The notes under the pieces were generated by a model, which ran no database searches, was not told where the DNA came from, and saw nothing but the letters and a program-made list of their open reading frames with translations. From assembly GCA_944384895.1 (NCBI GenBank), contig CALWVB010000059.1:1-50319 (forward strand): a stretch of DNA of 50,319 nt, given 5' to 3'. Made by a program: the position numbers and the translations under genes. Source of the stretch: an uncultured Clostridia bacterium (lineage in GTDB: Bacteria; Bacillota; Clostridia; Oscillospirales; Acutalibacteraceae). Below are positions 26,330-35,500 of this stretch, in pieces. Every line of letters begins with the position of its first letter. The first letter of the stretch is position 1.

Positions 26330-26851
26330 TTGAATATAAATATAGATCAATTGCGCGATTTAGTAAAAATCGCAAGCGAAAATAAGCTGGAAAGCCTGGA
26401 GCTTACTGATAAGGATATAACATTAAAAATCAAACTTCCTACCGCTCCGCCTCCTCCAGCTGTAAATCAGATTAATATGCCGTCTCAGCCTATTCCGGTT
26501 AATATTCCGGTAAGTTATCAGCCGGCAGCACAAAATCCAGTGCAAAACGGAGCTGTACAAGTTTCACCTGCTGAAGAAACTATTCCGGAAAAAGTAGCTG
26601 AATGCCCTAAAACAGGCCATGAAATTAAATCTCCAATGGTTGGCGTATTTTATACATCTCCATCCCCTGATGCTGAACCTTATGTAACAGTTGGTAGTCA
26701 GGTTAAAAAAGGTGATGTTGTATGCATAATTGAAGCTATGAAACTGATGAATGAAATTACAGCTGATAAAGATGGAGAAATAGCTGAAATATGCGTTGAA
26801 AACGGCAAGGTTGTAGAGTTTTCACAGGTACTTTTCAGAATGAAAGATTAA
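26330..26851 (+). CDS. accB: Biotin carboxyl carrier protein of acetyl-CoA carboxylase
   Basis: This 173-aa protein has an N-terminal helix, a Pro/Ala/Gln-rich linker (about residues 40-90) and a C-terminal biotinyl domain. The biotinylated Lys138 lies in EAMKLMNE. It starts at TTG 26330, eight bases after AAGGAGG; no better ATG exists nearby. It begins the accB-fabZ-accC-accD-accA block. Confidence 0.95.
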   Translation: MNINIDQLRDLVKIASENKLESLELTDKDITLKIKLPTAPPPPAVNQINMPSQPIPVNIPVSYQPAAQNPVQNGAVQVSPAEETIPEKVAECPKTGHEIKSPMVGVFYTSPSPDAEPYVTVGSQVKKGDVVCIIEAMKLMNEITADKDGEIAEICVENGKVVEFSQVLFRMKD

Positions 26852-26864
26852 TTGAGGTATCTTT

Positions 26865-27284
26865 ATGAATAGAAATGAAATTGAACAGATACTCCCACAT
26901 CGCAAACCTATGCTGCTTGTGGACGAGGCTTATCTAAATGAAGATGGTTCGGCTACCGGTTATTATACCGTTAATGGGGATGAATTTTTTCTCCAAGGGC
27001 ATTTTCCAGGTAATCCTGTAGTACCGGGAGTAATCTTATGCGAAATGATGGCGCAAACCTGTGCTGTTATGTTATCCAGTGAAGCTCAGGGCGCTACTCC
27101 TTATTTTACCAGTCTTAATAATGTTAAATTTAAGAATATGGTAAAACCAGGCGATAAAATAGAATTTAAATGCGCTATTACTAAGACTAAAAAACCGTTT
27201 TATTTTGCATCAGGCGAAGGTTATGTTAACGGTAAGCTTTGCGTAAAAGGAGATTTTTCCTTTGCTTTGATGGGAGGAAAATAA
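26865..27284 (+). CDS. fabZ: 3-hydroxyacyl-ACP dehydratase
   Basis: This 139-aa hot-dog-fold enzyme has LPHRKPMLLVDEA and the catalytic His of GHFPGNPVVPGVILCEMMAQ followed by the Glu. It dehydrates 3-hydroxyacyl-ACP. TTGAGG lies upstream of the ATG. No fabA, fabM or fabN is present in the window, so the route to unsaturated acids is not visible. Confidence 0.96.
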   Translation: MNRNEIEQILPHRKPMLLVDEAYLNEDGSATGYYTVNGDEFFLQGHFPGNPVVPGVILCEMMAQTCAVMLSSEAQGATPYFTSLNNVKFKNMVKPGDKIEFKCAITKTKKPFYFASGEGYVNGKLCVKGDFSFALMGGK

Positions 27285-27286
27285 CT

Positions 27287-28621
27287 TTGTTTGCAAAAAT
27301 CTTAATAGCTAACCGCGGTGAAATAGCGGTAAGAATAATAAGGGCATGCAAAGAAATGGGTGTAGCGACAGTTGCTGTGCATTCATTAGCTGATAAAGAT
27401 GCTTTGCATGTCAGTTTAGCTGATGAAAGTATTTGTATAGGCGGTAATTCAGTACAGGAAAGCTATCTTAATATGGACGCTATATTATCAGCAGCCGTAT
27501 GTACCGGCGCTGACGCTATACATCCTGGATATGGGCTTTTATCTGAAAACAGCCGTTTTGCTGAATTATGTGAAAAATGTAATATTGTATTTATCGGTCC
27601 TTCTTCTGAAGTTATTAAAAAGATGGGTAATAAAGAAGAAGCCCGTAAAACTATGATAAAAGCAGGTATACCGGTTATCCCAGGCTGTGATGTTATAGAA
27701 AATGTTGAAGAGGCTAAAAAAGAGGCTGACAGAATAGGTTATCCGTTATTATGTAAAGCTCGTTCTGGTGGCGGCGGCCGTGGTATTCGTATAGTAAATA
27801 CACCGGATCAATTTGAAAATGCATTTTTAACAGCTTCTAATGAAGCTAAAGCTGCATTTGGCGACGGCGGTATTTATCTTGAACGTTATTTAGTGCATAC
27901 TAAACATATAGAAATGCAAATAATCTGTGATAATCACGGTAATGTCGTATGTCTTGGCGAACGCGATTGTTCTATGCAAAGGAAAAATCAAAAGCTTATT
28001 GAAGAAAGTCCATCCCCAGCTATAACAGAAGATGTCCGCCGCCGTATGATGGACGCTACTGTAAAAGCTGCACATGCTGTTGGTTATTCCAATGCAGGTA
28101 CAATTGAATATTTATATGATAATAAAGGCAACTTTTATTTTATGGAAATGAATACCCGTTTGCAGGTTGAACATCCGGTTACAGAAATGGTAACAGGAGT
28201 TGACCTTGTAAAATGGCAGATACGTACTGCCGCAGGGGTAAAACTTCCATTTACTCAAAAGGATATAAAAATAGATGGCCATGCAATAGAATGCAGGATA
28301 AATGCGGAAAATCCATATGAAAATTTCCGTCCAAGCTGTGGTAAAATAAGCATGCTTCATGTACCTGGCGGTCCATGGGTTCGTTTCGATTCTGCTGTTT
28401 ATCAGGATTATTCTATTCCGCCTTTTTATGATTCTATGATAGGAAAGCTTATTGTTTATGCAAAAACCCGTGAAGAGGCAATACGTAAAATGCGTGCGGC
28501 TTTATGTGAACTTGTTATTGAAGGCGTTGAACATAACGGTGATTTCCAATTTGAATTATTAGGCGAAAAAGAATTTTTAAAAGGCACTTATTGTTCCGAT
28601 TTCCTTGCGAAAAGAGGATAG
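27287..28621 (+). CDS. accC: Acetyl-CoA carboxylase, biotin carboxylase subunit
   Basis: This 444-aa ATP-grasp enzyme carboxylates biotin on AccB. FAKILIANRGEIAVRIIRACKE opens the protein, GGGGRGIRIV is the glycine-rich ATP loop, and EMNTRLQVEHPVTEMVTG carries the catalytic Arg/Glu region. Start TTG 27287 follows GGGAGG by nine bases; an ORF extension from 27239 lies inside fabZ and is not supported. Confidence 0.96.
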   Translation: MFAKILIANRGEIAVRIIRACKEMGVATVAVHSLADKDALHVSLADESICIGGNSVQESYLNMDAILSAAVCTGADAIHPGYGLLSENSRFAELCEKCNIVFIGPSSEVIKKMGNKEEARKTMIKAGIPVIPGCDVIENVEEAKKEADRIGYPLLCKARSGGGGRGIRIVNTPDQFENAFLTASNEAKAAFGDGGIYLERYLVHTKHIEMQIICDNHGNVVCLGERDCSMQRKNQKLIEESPSPAITEDVRRRMMDATVKAAHAVGYSNAGTIEYLYDNKGNFYFMEMNTRLQVEHPVTEMVTGVDLVKWQIRTAAGVKLPFTQKDIKIDGHAIECRINAENPYENFRPSCGKISMLHVPGGPWVRFDSAVYQDYSIPPFYDSMIGKLIVYAKTREEAIRKMRAALCELVIEGVEHNGDFQFELLGEKEFLKGTYCSDFLAKRG

Positions 28622-28624
28622 TAT

Positions 28625-29488
28625 ATGTTTCAATTTAAAAAACCTAAAAATGAATTAGAATATTTATTAAAACAGGGTAATAAACCTTCCCCTTCCATAC
28701 CAGATTCAATGTTCATATCCTGTCCTTCCTGTAAATCTGCTATAATAGCTGAGGATTTATCGGAAAATATGGGCGTATGTATGAAATGCGGATATCATTT
28801 TAAAATAAATGCCCGTGAGCGTATTAATCTTATATGCGATAAGGATACTTTTATTGAACATGATGCTGATTTGGAATCTATTAATGTTATAGATTTCCCT
28901 GAATACCGTAAAAAACTGCATTATGCTAAATTAGCTTCTTCTGAAAAGGAAGCTGTTGTCACTGGTACTGCTGAAATAGGCGGTTATCCATGCGCTATCT
29001 TTATAATGGAAGGCGCTTTTATGATGGGCAGCATGGGCTGTGTAGTAGGAGAAAAAATCACTCGTATATTTGAATATGCTATTGCAAATTCACTCCCTGT
29101 AATCGGTTATACAATATCAGGCGGAGCAAGAATGCAGGAAGGTATATTATCCCTTATGCAAATGGCTAAAACCAGCGGCGCTGTAAAAAAGCATAGCGAA
29201 GCCGGGTTATTATATATTACAGTATTTACTAATCCAACAACCGGCGGCGTTACCGCTTCCTTTGCTATGGAAGGCGATATAATTTTATCCGAACCAAAAG
29301 CTTTAATTGGTTTTGCCGGTCCGCGAGTTATTGAACAAACTATCGGCAAAAAACTGCCTAATGGATTCCAAAAAGCTGAATTTGTATTGGAAAAAGGATT
29401 TATTGATGATATTGTGCCGCGTGCTGAACAGAAAAAATATCTTACTAAGCTTTTATCATTCCATAGTAAAAGAGGTGCTGTATTATGA
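28625..29488 (+). CDS. accD: Acetyl-CoA carboxylase, carboxyltransferase beta subunit
   Basis: This 287-aa protein has the N-terminal four-Cys zinc ribbon CPSC (Cys33, Cys36) and CMKC (Cys52, Cys55) diagnostic of bacterial AccD, then a crotonase-like carboxyltransferase domain (SGGARMQEGILSLMQMAKT, TNPTTGGVTASFA). It works as a heterotetramer with AccA. It starts three bases after accC. Confidence 0.96.
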   Translation: MFQFKKPKNELEYLLKQGNKPSPSIPDSMFISCPSCKSAIIAEDLSENMGVCMKCGYHFKINARERINLICDKDTFIEHDADLESINVIDFPEYRKKLHYAKLASSEKEAVVTGTAEIGGYPCAIFIMEGAFMMGSMGCVVGEKITRIFEYAIANSLPVIGYTISGGARMQEGILSLMQMAKTSGAVKKHSEAGLLYITVFTNPTTGGVTASFAMEGDIILSEPKALIGFAGPRVIEQTIGKKLPNGFQKAEFVLEKGFIDDIVPRAEQKKYLTKLLSFHSKRGAVL

Positions 29489-30273
29489 GCGCTATAGATA
29501 ATGTATATGCTGCGCGCAGTAAAGACCGTCCAACTGGTATGGCTTATATTAATAATATTTTCACTGATTTTACTGAACTGCATGGCGATAGGCGTTATGG
29601 CGATGATAAAGCTATTGTAGGCGGTTTAGCTTATTTTAACGATATCCCTGTAACAGTAATTGCTCATGAAAAGGGTACTGATACAAAATCACGTGTTGCA
29701 CGTAATTTTGGTTCAGCTCATCCGGAAGGATATAGAAAAGCTTTGCGTCTTATGAAACAAGCGGAAAAATTTTCTCGTCCGGTTATATGTTTTGTTGATA
29801 CTTCCGGCGCTTACTGCGGTATTGGCGCTGAAGAACGCGGACAAGGCCAATCAATTGCAGAAAATATTTCTGAAATGATGGCTTTAAAAACACCTATTAT
29901 ATCTATATTCATAGGTGAAGGCGGCAGCGGCGGAGCTTTAGCTTTAGCTGTTGCTAATGAAGTATGGATGCTGCAAAAGGCTGTTTATTCAGTAATATCT
30001 CCGGAAGGCTGTGCTTCTATTTTATATAAAGATGCTAAATTAGCTTCTGTAGCTGCAGAAAATTTAAAACTGCGTGCTGAAGATTTATATAAACTCAGGG
30101 TTATAGAAAAAATTATCCCTGAAAAAGATGGTAAAGATCACAGCGAAACATATGAATTTATTAAACGTGAATTAAATGCTGCTCTTATCCGGTATATGAA
30201 TATGACTGGTGATGAGTTATATCGCAATCGTTATAATAAATTTCGTCAAATAGGTAATCAAGGCGTTATTTAA
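29485..30273 (+). CDS. accA: Acetyl-CoA carboxylase, carboxyltransferase alpha subunit
   Basis: This 262-aa protein has FTELHGDRRYGDDKAIVGGLA, FVDTSGAYCGIGAEERGQGQSIAENI and GEGGSGGALALAVANEV, all AccA signatures. It is on the short side because it lacks the extended N-terminal helix of Proteobacterial AccA. Its ATG overlaps the accD stop (ATGA). It is the last gene of the operon. Confidence 0.95.
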   Translation: MSAIDNVYAARSKDRPTGMAYINNIFTDFTELHGDRRYGDDKAIVGGLAYFNDIPVTVIAHEKGTDTKSRVARNFGSAHPEGYRKALRLMKQAEKFSRPVICFVDTSGAYCGIGAEERGQGQSIAENISEMMALKTPIISIFIGEGGSGGALALAVANEVWMLQKAVYSVISPEGCASILYKDAKLASVAAENLKLRAEDLYKLRVIEKIIPEKDGKDHSETYEFIKRELNAALIRYMNMTGDELYRNRYNKFRQIGNQGVI

Positions 30274-30340
30274 CTAAATTTGCTTTCTATTTATCCGTAT
30301 TATAATAAAAAGGGAATAGGAATACGGATGGATAAAAGAT

Positions 30341-30378
30341 AAAGATCCGAAGTATTAAATACTTCGGATCTTTTTTAT
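30341..30378 (+). terminator. Rho-independent terminator of the fatty-acid operon
   Basis: Stem AAAGATCCGAAGTATT pairs with its complement around a minimal loop, followed by TTTTTTATTT. It lies about 67 bases after accA and before the convergent thioredoxin gene. A weaker imperfect repeat (TTTATCCGTATT / AATACGGATGGATAAA) precedes it. Confidence 0.9.
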
Positions 30379-30407
30379 TTATTTTTATTATTTGTACCTT
30401 TACATAA

Positions 30408-31076
30408 TTAAATATATTTTTTTATATCTTTAACTACTGAATCGCCATAAAATGAACGTTCTATTATACCATCTTTTACAATTGCAATAGCCGGCACAGA
30501 ATAAACCTTATAATCATCTAATATTTTATACATTTTATCAGGGATTAAATCACGATCATACATTGTATTGTAATAATAAATTAGCTTTTTTTGTTTATTG
30601 CATATATCAGCTAAATCAGGATAAACTTCAGCACATTCACTGCAGTCATCACGTCCGATGTATACAATTGCAGATTGCTTATCTGAAATTATACTCTCTA
30701 AATCTTCAATATTAATATTTTCAACATATGATAATAACGAGGTGTCATATTTATCTTTATATTCATTGTTAATTTTTTGTATATTAACATAATTAGTCGC
30801 AATGAAAACAGCTGACAGAATAACTAATAATACTGATATTATATAAAATACTGTTTGTTTACCACTTGCTGCTTTAGATTTTGACAACAGAAAATACAAA
30901 CAATATATAAAACTTATTAATGAAAAAAGCAATGGTAACCATGTATATAGGCTAAAATTCGCTCTGGATGGAAATTCATCACTTAATGCTCCCATTTGAT
31001 AGGTAAGTATAAAAGAAAAAATGATAAATATTATCGAAATAATTCCAATAATTAAATATATTATCTTTTTCGCCAT
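30408..31076 (-). CDS. Membrane-anchored thioredoxin-like protein
   Basis: This 222-aa protein has three N-terminal membrane segments (about residues 4-28, 46-68, 76-98) and a C-terminal thioredoxin-like domain with the motif GRDDCSECAEVYPDL (CSEC). The positive-inside rule (MAKK start; KSKAASGKQ loop) puts this domain outside the cell. It resembles bacteriocin-accessory and other extracytoplasmic thiol oxidoreductases. It follows the exported protein gene at 31113 by 36 bases on the same strand, so that Cys-containing protein is a likely substrate, which is inference. GAGGAG lies eight bases before the ATG. Confidence 0.75.
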   Translation of the reverse strand: MAKKIIYLIIGIISIIFIIFSFILTYQMGALSDEFPSRANFSLYTWLPLLFSLISFIYCLYFLLSKSKAASGKQTVFYIISVLLVILSAVFIATNYVNIQKINNEYKDKYDTSLLSYVENINIEDLESIISDKQSAIVYIGRDDCSECAEVYPDLADICNKQKKLIYYYNTMYDRDLIPDKMYKILDDYKVYSVPAIAIVKDGIIERSFYGDSVVKDIKKYI

Positions 31077-31112
31077 ATATTTCTCCTCTATTACTCTTAA
31101 ATATAGTATTAA

Positions 31113-32090
31113 TTATGGATTACAACCTGCCGCAACGGTTGCTGCATAGCTGACATCTGGCCTCCATGTTTCAAGATTCCAAGGGCGTTTATTAAAAGCA
31201 TAATTTGCATGACATTCATATTGGTCTTTCATTCCATTTGTATTGCTCCAATACGATGATGATTGATGGCGATTTTTTAAGATATTCCATGAATCGGATA
31301 TGATAAGCGCCATACCAACCGATCCCTGGCTGGTTTGCCAACCGGAATCCTTTATAGTTACTGATAGTGATAATTTACTATCTCTCGTTATCCAAAAGCT
31401 CGATTGGAAATATGTACTAAATGATGTGGAAGAAGCTGTTTGTATCCCTGTTTCTATAGGGTATGATACCATATTATCCTTATGTAATACTTTTTGTATT
31501 ATGGAATTTCCATCAATATAGTAATTCATTGGCACCAATTTTTTATGAGAATCCGTAGGCTGGATAACGATAAATCCATCCATATAGTTATTATTTTCAT
31601 CAAATATACCTATGGAACCGTCCGATTGCCCGTCTAACGATAACTCTTTCAAATAGGCGCCTTCCGGAAGTTCAAATTCATATTTATAAATTTCTGTTGC
31701 TTGCTCATTATTAATTATATTTAAATTCATCAATCCAAACTCATTAACTTCTATTCTTTTTTTATAATATTTATCTGACTCAAAAGTTACGTAGTCATTA
31801 TTAATTCCAGCATTTCTTAGAGACTCATCTGAAGATATTATTGAATAATCATATTTATCAGATTGTATTGAAATAGAATCGCCTGCATCTTTAGAAATAA
31901 CATATTGGGTATTTCCTAAATCACATATAATATTTTCACCTTTGTCACTTAAAGTTTTCGCATTTCCAAAATCTAACTTGTTTTCCAAAAATATAGTGGA
32001 TGAATTTTCTGCCATAATTGATATAGACGAAGATAAAACCAATAAAAACGATAGTAAAATTAATAATCCTTTTGAAATCTTGTTTTTCAT
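31113..32090 (-). CDS. Exported protein with DUF2599-like C-terminus
   Basis: This 325-aa protein has a clear Sec signal peptide (MKNKISKGLLILLSFLLVLSS, cleavage probably after IMA). The long beta-rich middle is not recognised. The C-terminal tail, NKRPWNLETWRPDVSYAATV ending AGCNP, resembles DUF2599. Cys residues in ENIICDLG, QYECHANY and the terminal GCNP could form disulfides. The start at 32090 has AAGGAG upstream; the longer frame from 32123 puts a charged stretch before the signal. It is paired with the thioredoxin-like gene. Function unknown; secreted toxin, adhesin or bacteriocin-like protein are all possible. Confidence 0.7.
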   Translation of the reverse strand: MKNKISKGLLILLSFLLVLSSSISIMAENSSTIFLENKLDFGNAKTLSDKGENIICDLGNTQYVISKDAGDSISIQSDKYDYSIISSDESLRNAGINNDYVTFESDKYYKKRIEVNEFGLMNLNIINNEQATEIYKYEFELPEGAYLKELSLDGQSDGSIGIFDENNNYMDGFIVIQPTDSHKKLVPMNYYIDGNSIIQKVLHKDNMVSYPIETGIQTASSTSFSTYFQSSFWITRDSKLSLSVTIKDSGWQTSQGSVGMALIISDSWNILKNRHQSSSYWSNTNGMKDQYECHANYAFNKRPWNLETWRPDVSYAATVAAGCNP

Positions 32091-32170
32091 ATTATTATCT
32101 CCTTTTTTGATTTTTGAAAACATCTTAAATAAACATCTATCCTCCTTATGTAAATTTTATCCACATTTTT

Positions 32171-32199
32171 ATAATAGCATATTTCATCAAAAAAATCAA
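32171..32199 (-). promoter_or_regulatory. Promoter of the exported protein / thioredoxin pair
   Basis: On the minus strand TTGATT (32194-32199), 17-bp spacer ending TGC, and TATTAT (32171-32176) give an extended -10 promoter about 80 bases before the start. Confidence 0.6.
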
Positions 32200-32238
32200 T
32201 CAACATTAAAAAATATTATTAATTATTAGTCTATTTTA

Positions 32239-33216
32239 TTATCCGTTTGTATTTTTATTATGTTCAATAACCTCAATAGCTAATTTTTTTGCATCATCAA
32301 AGCTGCATAATGTGCCTGCCTTTTGCCTTAGAGATGCTGCTCCGCGCATACCTTTAATATACCATGCGGCATGTTTTCGAGCTTCCCGCATAGCTATTTT
32401 TTCCCCTTTATATTCTATCATCTTTTCTATATGCTTTAGCATAATAGCCATACGCATTTGTACCGGCGGTTCAGGAGTCATTCTTTCATGGAGCAAATAT
32501 CCGTTTATTTGTGAAAATATCCATGGCTTACCTAATGCTCCACGGCCTACCATTACCATATCGCAGTTGGTCTCTTCCAGCATCTTAGCTGCATCTTCTG
32601 CTGAAAAAATATCTCCATTTCCTATAACCGGTATATTTACTGCTTGTTTAACCTTTGCTATTATATCCCAATCAGCATATGGCGCATACATCTGCTCGCG
32701 TGTCCTGGCATGAATAGTAATAACTGAAGCGCCAGCCTGTTCGCATATTTTTGCAACCTCAGGCGCGTTTATTGATTGTTTATCCCATCCGGACCGCATT
32801 TTAACTGTAATAGGCACATCGCTTGAAGATACTGCCGCTCTGACTATTTCACCGCATAACTGAGGATTTTTCATCAAAGCTGATCCACTTCCGTTATTTA
32901 CTATTTTAGGAGTAGGACATCCCATATTTATATCAATCCAGTCAGGTTTTACCTGCATTGCCATCTTAGCCGCCTTTGCTATAAATACCGGGTCTTCTCC
33001 AAATAGCTGTACAGCGCTTGGACGTTCGCTATCCGATAATCGCAGTAACTCCATAGATTTACGGTCGCCGTATACCATTCCTTTACAGCTTACCATTTCC
33101 CCTACTGTAAAAGCAGCGCCATAATCTTTGCATAATTCGCGAAAGGCCATATCTGTTACACCTGCCATCGGAGCTAATGCTGCCGGCGATTCTATTATAA
33201 TATCTCCTATTTTCAA
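32239..33216 (-). CDS. dusB: tRNA-dihydrouridine synthase
   Basis: This 325-aa FMN-dependent Dus enzyme reduces uridine in tRNA D-loops. It has APMAGVTDMAFRELCKDYGA, QLFGEDP, DINMGCPTPKIVNNGSGSAL with the catalytic Cys, ITIHARTREQMY and GNGDIFSAEDA. A TTG start follows GGGGG by eight bases. It stands alone, flanked by its own gaps. Confidence 0.93.
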   Translation of the reverse strand: MKIGDIIIESPAALAPMAGVTDMAFRELCKDYGAAFTVGEMVSCKGMVYGDRKSMELLRLSDSERPSAVQLFGEDPVFIAKAAKMAMQVKPDWIDINMGCPTPKIVNNGSGSALMKNPQLCGEIVRAAVSSSDVPITVKMRSGWDKQSINAPEVAKICEQAGASVITIHARTREQMYAPYADWDIIAKVKQAVNIPVIGNGDIFSAEDAAKMLEETNCDMVMVGRGALGKPWIFSQINGYLLHERMTPEPPVQMRMAIMLKHIEKMIEYKGEKIAMREARKHAAWYIKGMRGAASLRQKAGTLCSFDDAKKLAIEVIEHNKNTNG

Positions 33217-33628
33217 TTATATTTCCCCCATATCTGGTTTTTATCAATACATATAGTAATATATATCAAAATTATTTCATAATGTATTTATAAAATTTTA
33301 TATATATTTTTAAAATTTAATAATTCTATAATTTAACATATTTTTTATTAAATATATTTTTCTAATTTATAATATTAACAAATCTTTTATTTGCATTATT
33401 AATGTTTTTTCATAACTTAAACTATATAACCATAGAGATTTTATCATAATTATAAATCCATTTAAAGCCCTGCCAAAGCCATAGAAATTTATACAAGAAA
33501 ATTAATATATGATCAAAACACAAAATGTTAGCTAAAACACTATATTATTATTAAAAAACAACCTATTAGATAAGTTACGTTATTATTTCCTTAGATAGCA
33601 ATGATAATTTAATCTGCCATGCTAAAAT
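33217..33628. other. AT-rich gap upstream of dusB
   Basis: About 410 bases of very AT-rich DNA without a credible gene or a clear promoter. Repeat element E begins at its end. Confidence 0.6.
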
Positions 33629-33736
33629 GGGGCGCCCGCTAGCAACTATTCAGTTGCCCCAGGAAGCTATACTAAAGTATAATTACTTTAGTATAGCTTC
33701 CTGGGAGCGCATATTCATGCGCTTAGCGGGCGCCCC
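33629..33736 (-). repeat. Four-armed palindromic element, copy E (compact)
   Basis: The smallest and cleanest copy (108 bp). The ends GGGGCGCCCGCT and AGCGGGCGCCCC pair perfectly. Inside are hairpin GCAACT / AGTTGC (loop ATTC), a perfect 20-bp central stem starting CCAGGAAGCTATACTAA with loop ATAATT, and hairpin AGCGCAT / ATGCGCT. All four arms abut, so single-stranded DNA or RNA could fold into a near-perfect cloverleaf. The GCGCAT hairpin is shared with every other copy. Confidence 0.9.
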
Positions 33737-33823
33737 ACTAACTTTTAATAACAGCTAACTTTAACGGAAATATATCAAGATAATTAATAAACGTATGATG
33801 ATTATAAAAAACTTTGCTTTATT

Positions 33824-33870
33824 AAAAGCAAAAGGCAGGTTTAGCAGAGTATATGCCCTACAACCCGCCT
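33824..33870 (-). terminator. Terminator after the pantothenate transporter gene
   Basis: Reading the minus strand, AGGCGGGTT pairs with AACCTGCCT (one wobble) and is followed by TTTTGCTTTT. It lies 35 bases after the ECF gene stop. Confidence 0.65.
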
Positions 33871-33904
33871 TATATTTTTATGTTAATCTTAATATAATAA
33901 AAAA

Positions 33905-34513
33905 CTACTGCAATCTCATTCTCTTTTTTGCTTTAAGTAAAGCTAATACTATAGGTATACTTATAACGGCAGCGCCTACTATTTCAAATAAACCGTTTAT
34001 GCTGAATATACTGTTAAATATAGTTTGTATAGTCTTTCCAAAAGTACTTGTCAATTCTTCTGCATAAAGCAAATTCATCATAGTAAGTACTAATATCGTA
34101 TTTGTAAGCGCGCCTGCAGCTGCGGCAATACCAGCGCTGACAGCTGTTTTACCTTTAGACAGCTTCATTATACCTATAAATACCAATGCAGCGACAATAC
34201 CGACAATTATACGCGGCAGTATACTTACAAGCGGATTCATAAATATAATCTGTTCCAAAGGCGAACCTGGCATATACCATGCCCTAAGCAGTGATGTGAT
34301 ACCCATTACAAGGCCTAATATTCCGCCGCAAACCGGACCTAATAATATAGAACCGATTATAACCGGGATATGAATTGTTGTTATGGATATGATACCATAA
34401 GAAATATATCCCGTATACGGCACAACGGTCAATATAACAATTATTGCCGAAAATAAAGCCAATTGGGTTAATGTAAATACATTAAACTTTTTACCGGGTT
34501 TTGCGTTTGACAT
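33905..34513 (-). CDS. panT: ECF transporter S component, probably pantothenate (PanT)
   Basis: This 202-aa membrane protein has about six segments. ITTIHIPVIIGSILLGPVCGGILGLVMGI is the S-component signature, and the LRAWYMPGSP loop is seen in PanT-like proteins. It lies 174 bases downstream of coaX on the same strand, which strongly suggests pantothenate as the substrate. It needs the general ECF module encoded elsewhere. AAGGAGGAAA precedes the ATG. Confidence 0.8.
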   Translation of the reverse strand: MSNAKPGKKFNVFTLTQLALFSAIIVILTVVPYTGYISYGIISITTIHIPVIIGSILLGPVCGGILGLVMGITSLLRAWYMPGSPLEQIIFMNPLVSILPRIIVGIVAALVFIGIMKLSKGKTAVSAGIAAAAGALTNTILVLTMMNLLYAEELTSTFGKTIQTIFNSIFSINGLFEIVGAAVISIPIVLALLKAKKRMRLQ

Positions 34514-34687
34514 GAAAATTTCCTCCTTGCTGCTGCTCCTATAATTATTCAGATACAGCGCATTAATAAAAATTTATATAACCGCCTTAATTTAATAAAC
34601 AGGCGTTTATAACCATATCTTATCCCCGCTGGTATTAAATAATACCACAAAAATCTCTTTTATTCAATTTTTAATATATATAAAATA

Positions 34688-35467
34688 TTATTTTTTCAAT
34701 AAATCCTTATTGCGATCAAATAATATTTTAAGCCCGTCTAAAATTAACCTATCGCAATGAACAACATCTCTTTTACAATATTGGCTTATCATATTAGCAA
34801 GGCCGCCGGTAGTAATAACCGTAGCTTTTTCTCCTAATTCCTCTTCTATACGGTCTATCATACCGTCAATCATTGACGCTGTTCCATAAACTGAACCAGA
34901 CTGCATACAATGAATAGTATTTTTACCAATAACCTTAGGCGGCGCTTCCATATTAATCTGCGGCAACTGTGCTGTACGGACAGTTAATGTATCAAGAGAT
35001 ATACCAGCGCCCGGCATAATACAGCCGCCTAAAAAACTGTTATCTTTACCGATTACCGATATAGTTGTAGCTGTACCTAAGTCAAATATAATAGATGGAC
35101 TTTTAACCATAGCTATAGCGGCGACTGCTCCCGCTACAAGATCAGCTCCTAATTGCGCAGGATTATCTATTCTTATATTAAGCCCGGTTTTTATCCCCGG
35201 TCCTATTATAAGCGGATATTTTCCTGTTAACAGTTCTATTGCTCCTGCAAAGCAATCGGTAAGCGGAGGTACAACCGAACATATAATAGATCCTTCAAGT
35301 TTACGCGGGTTTACTCCATATAAATCTAAAATATCCCTAAGTTCTATTGCATATTGGTCGCGCAGCCTGGAACGATTGGTTTCCATACGCGATTCAAATA
35401 ATAAATCATTATCTTTAAATACGCCAAATGTTATATTCGTATTGCCAATATCAACAGTTAATATCAC
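34688..35467 (-). CDS. coaX: Type III pantothenate kinase
   Basis: This 259-aa ASKHA-fold kinase has LTVDIGNTNITFGVF (phosphate-binding start), GADLVAGAVAA, DLGTATTISVI and GCIMPGAGISLDTL, all CoaX signatures. It starts coenzyme A synthesis by phosphorylating pantothenate. It starts at GTG 35467 after AAGGAGTGA, 33 bases after clpE, so it may share the clpE promoter. The co-located S component would supply its substrate. Confidence 0.95.
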   Translation of the reverse strand: MILTVDIGNTNITFGVFKDNDLLFESRMETNRSRLRDQYAIELRDILDLYGVNPRKLEGSIICSVVPPLTDCFAGAIELLTGKYPLIIGPGIKTGLNIRIDNPAQLGADLVAGAVAAIAMVKSPSIIFDLGTATTISVIGKDNSFLGGCIMPGAGISLDTLTVRTAQLPQINMEAPPKVIGKNTIHCMQSGSVYGTASMIDGMIDRIEEELGEKATVITTGGLANMISQYCKRDVVHCDRLILDGLKILFDRNKDLLKK

Positions 35468-35500
35468 AAAAGGTCACTCCTTATATATACATATTGTATA

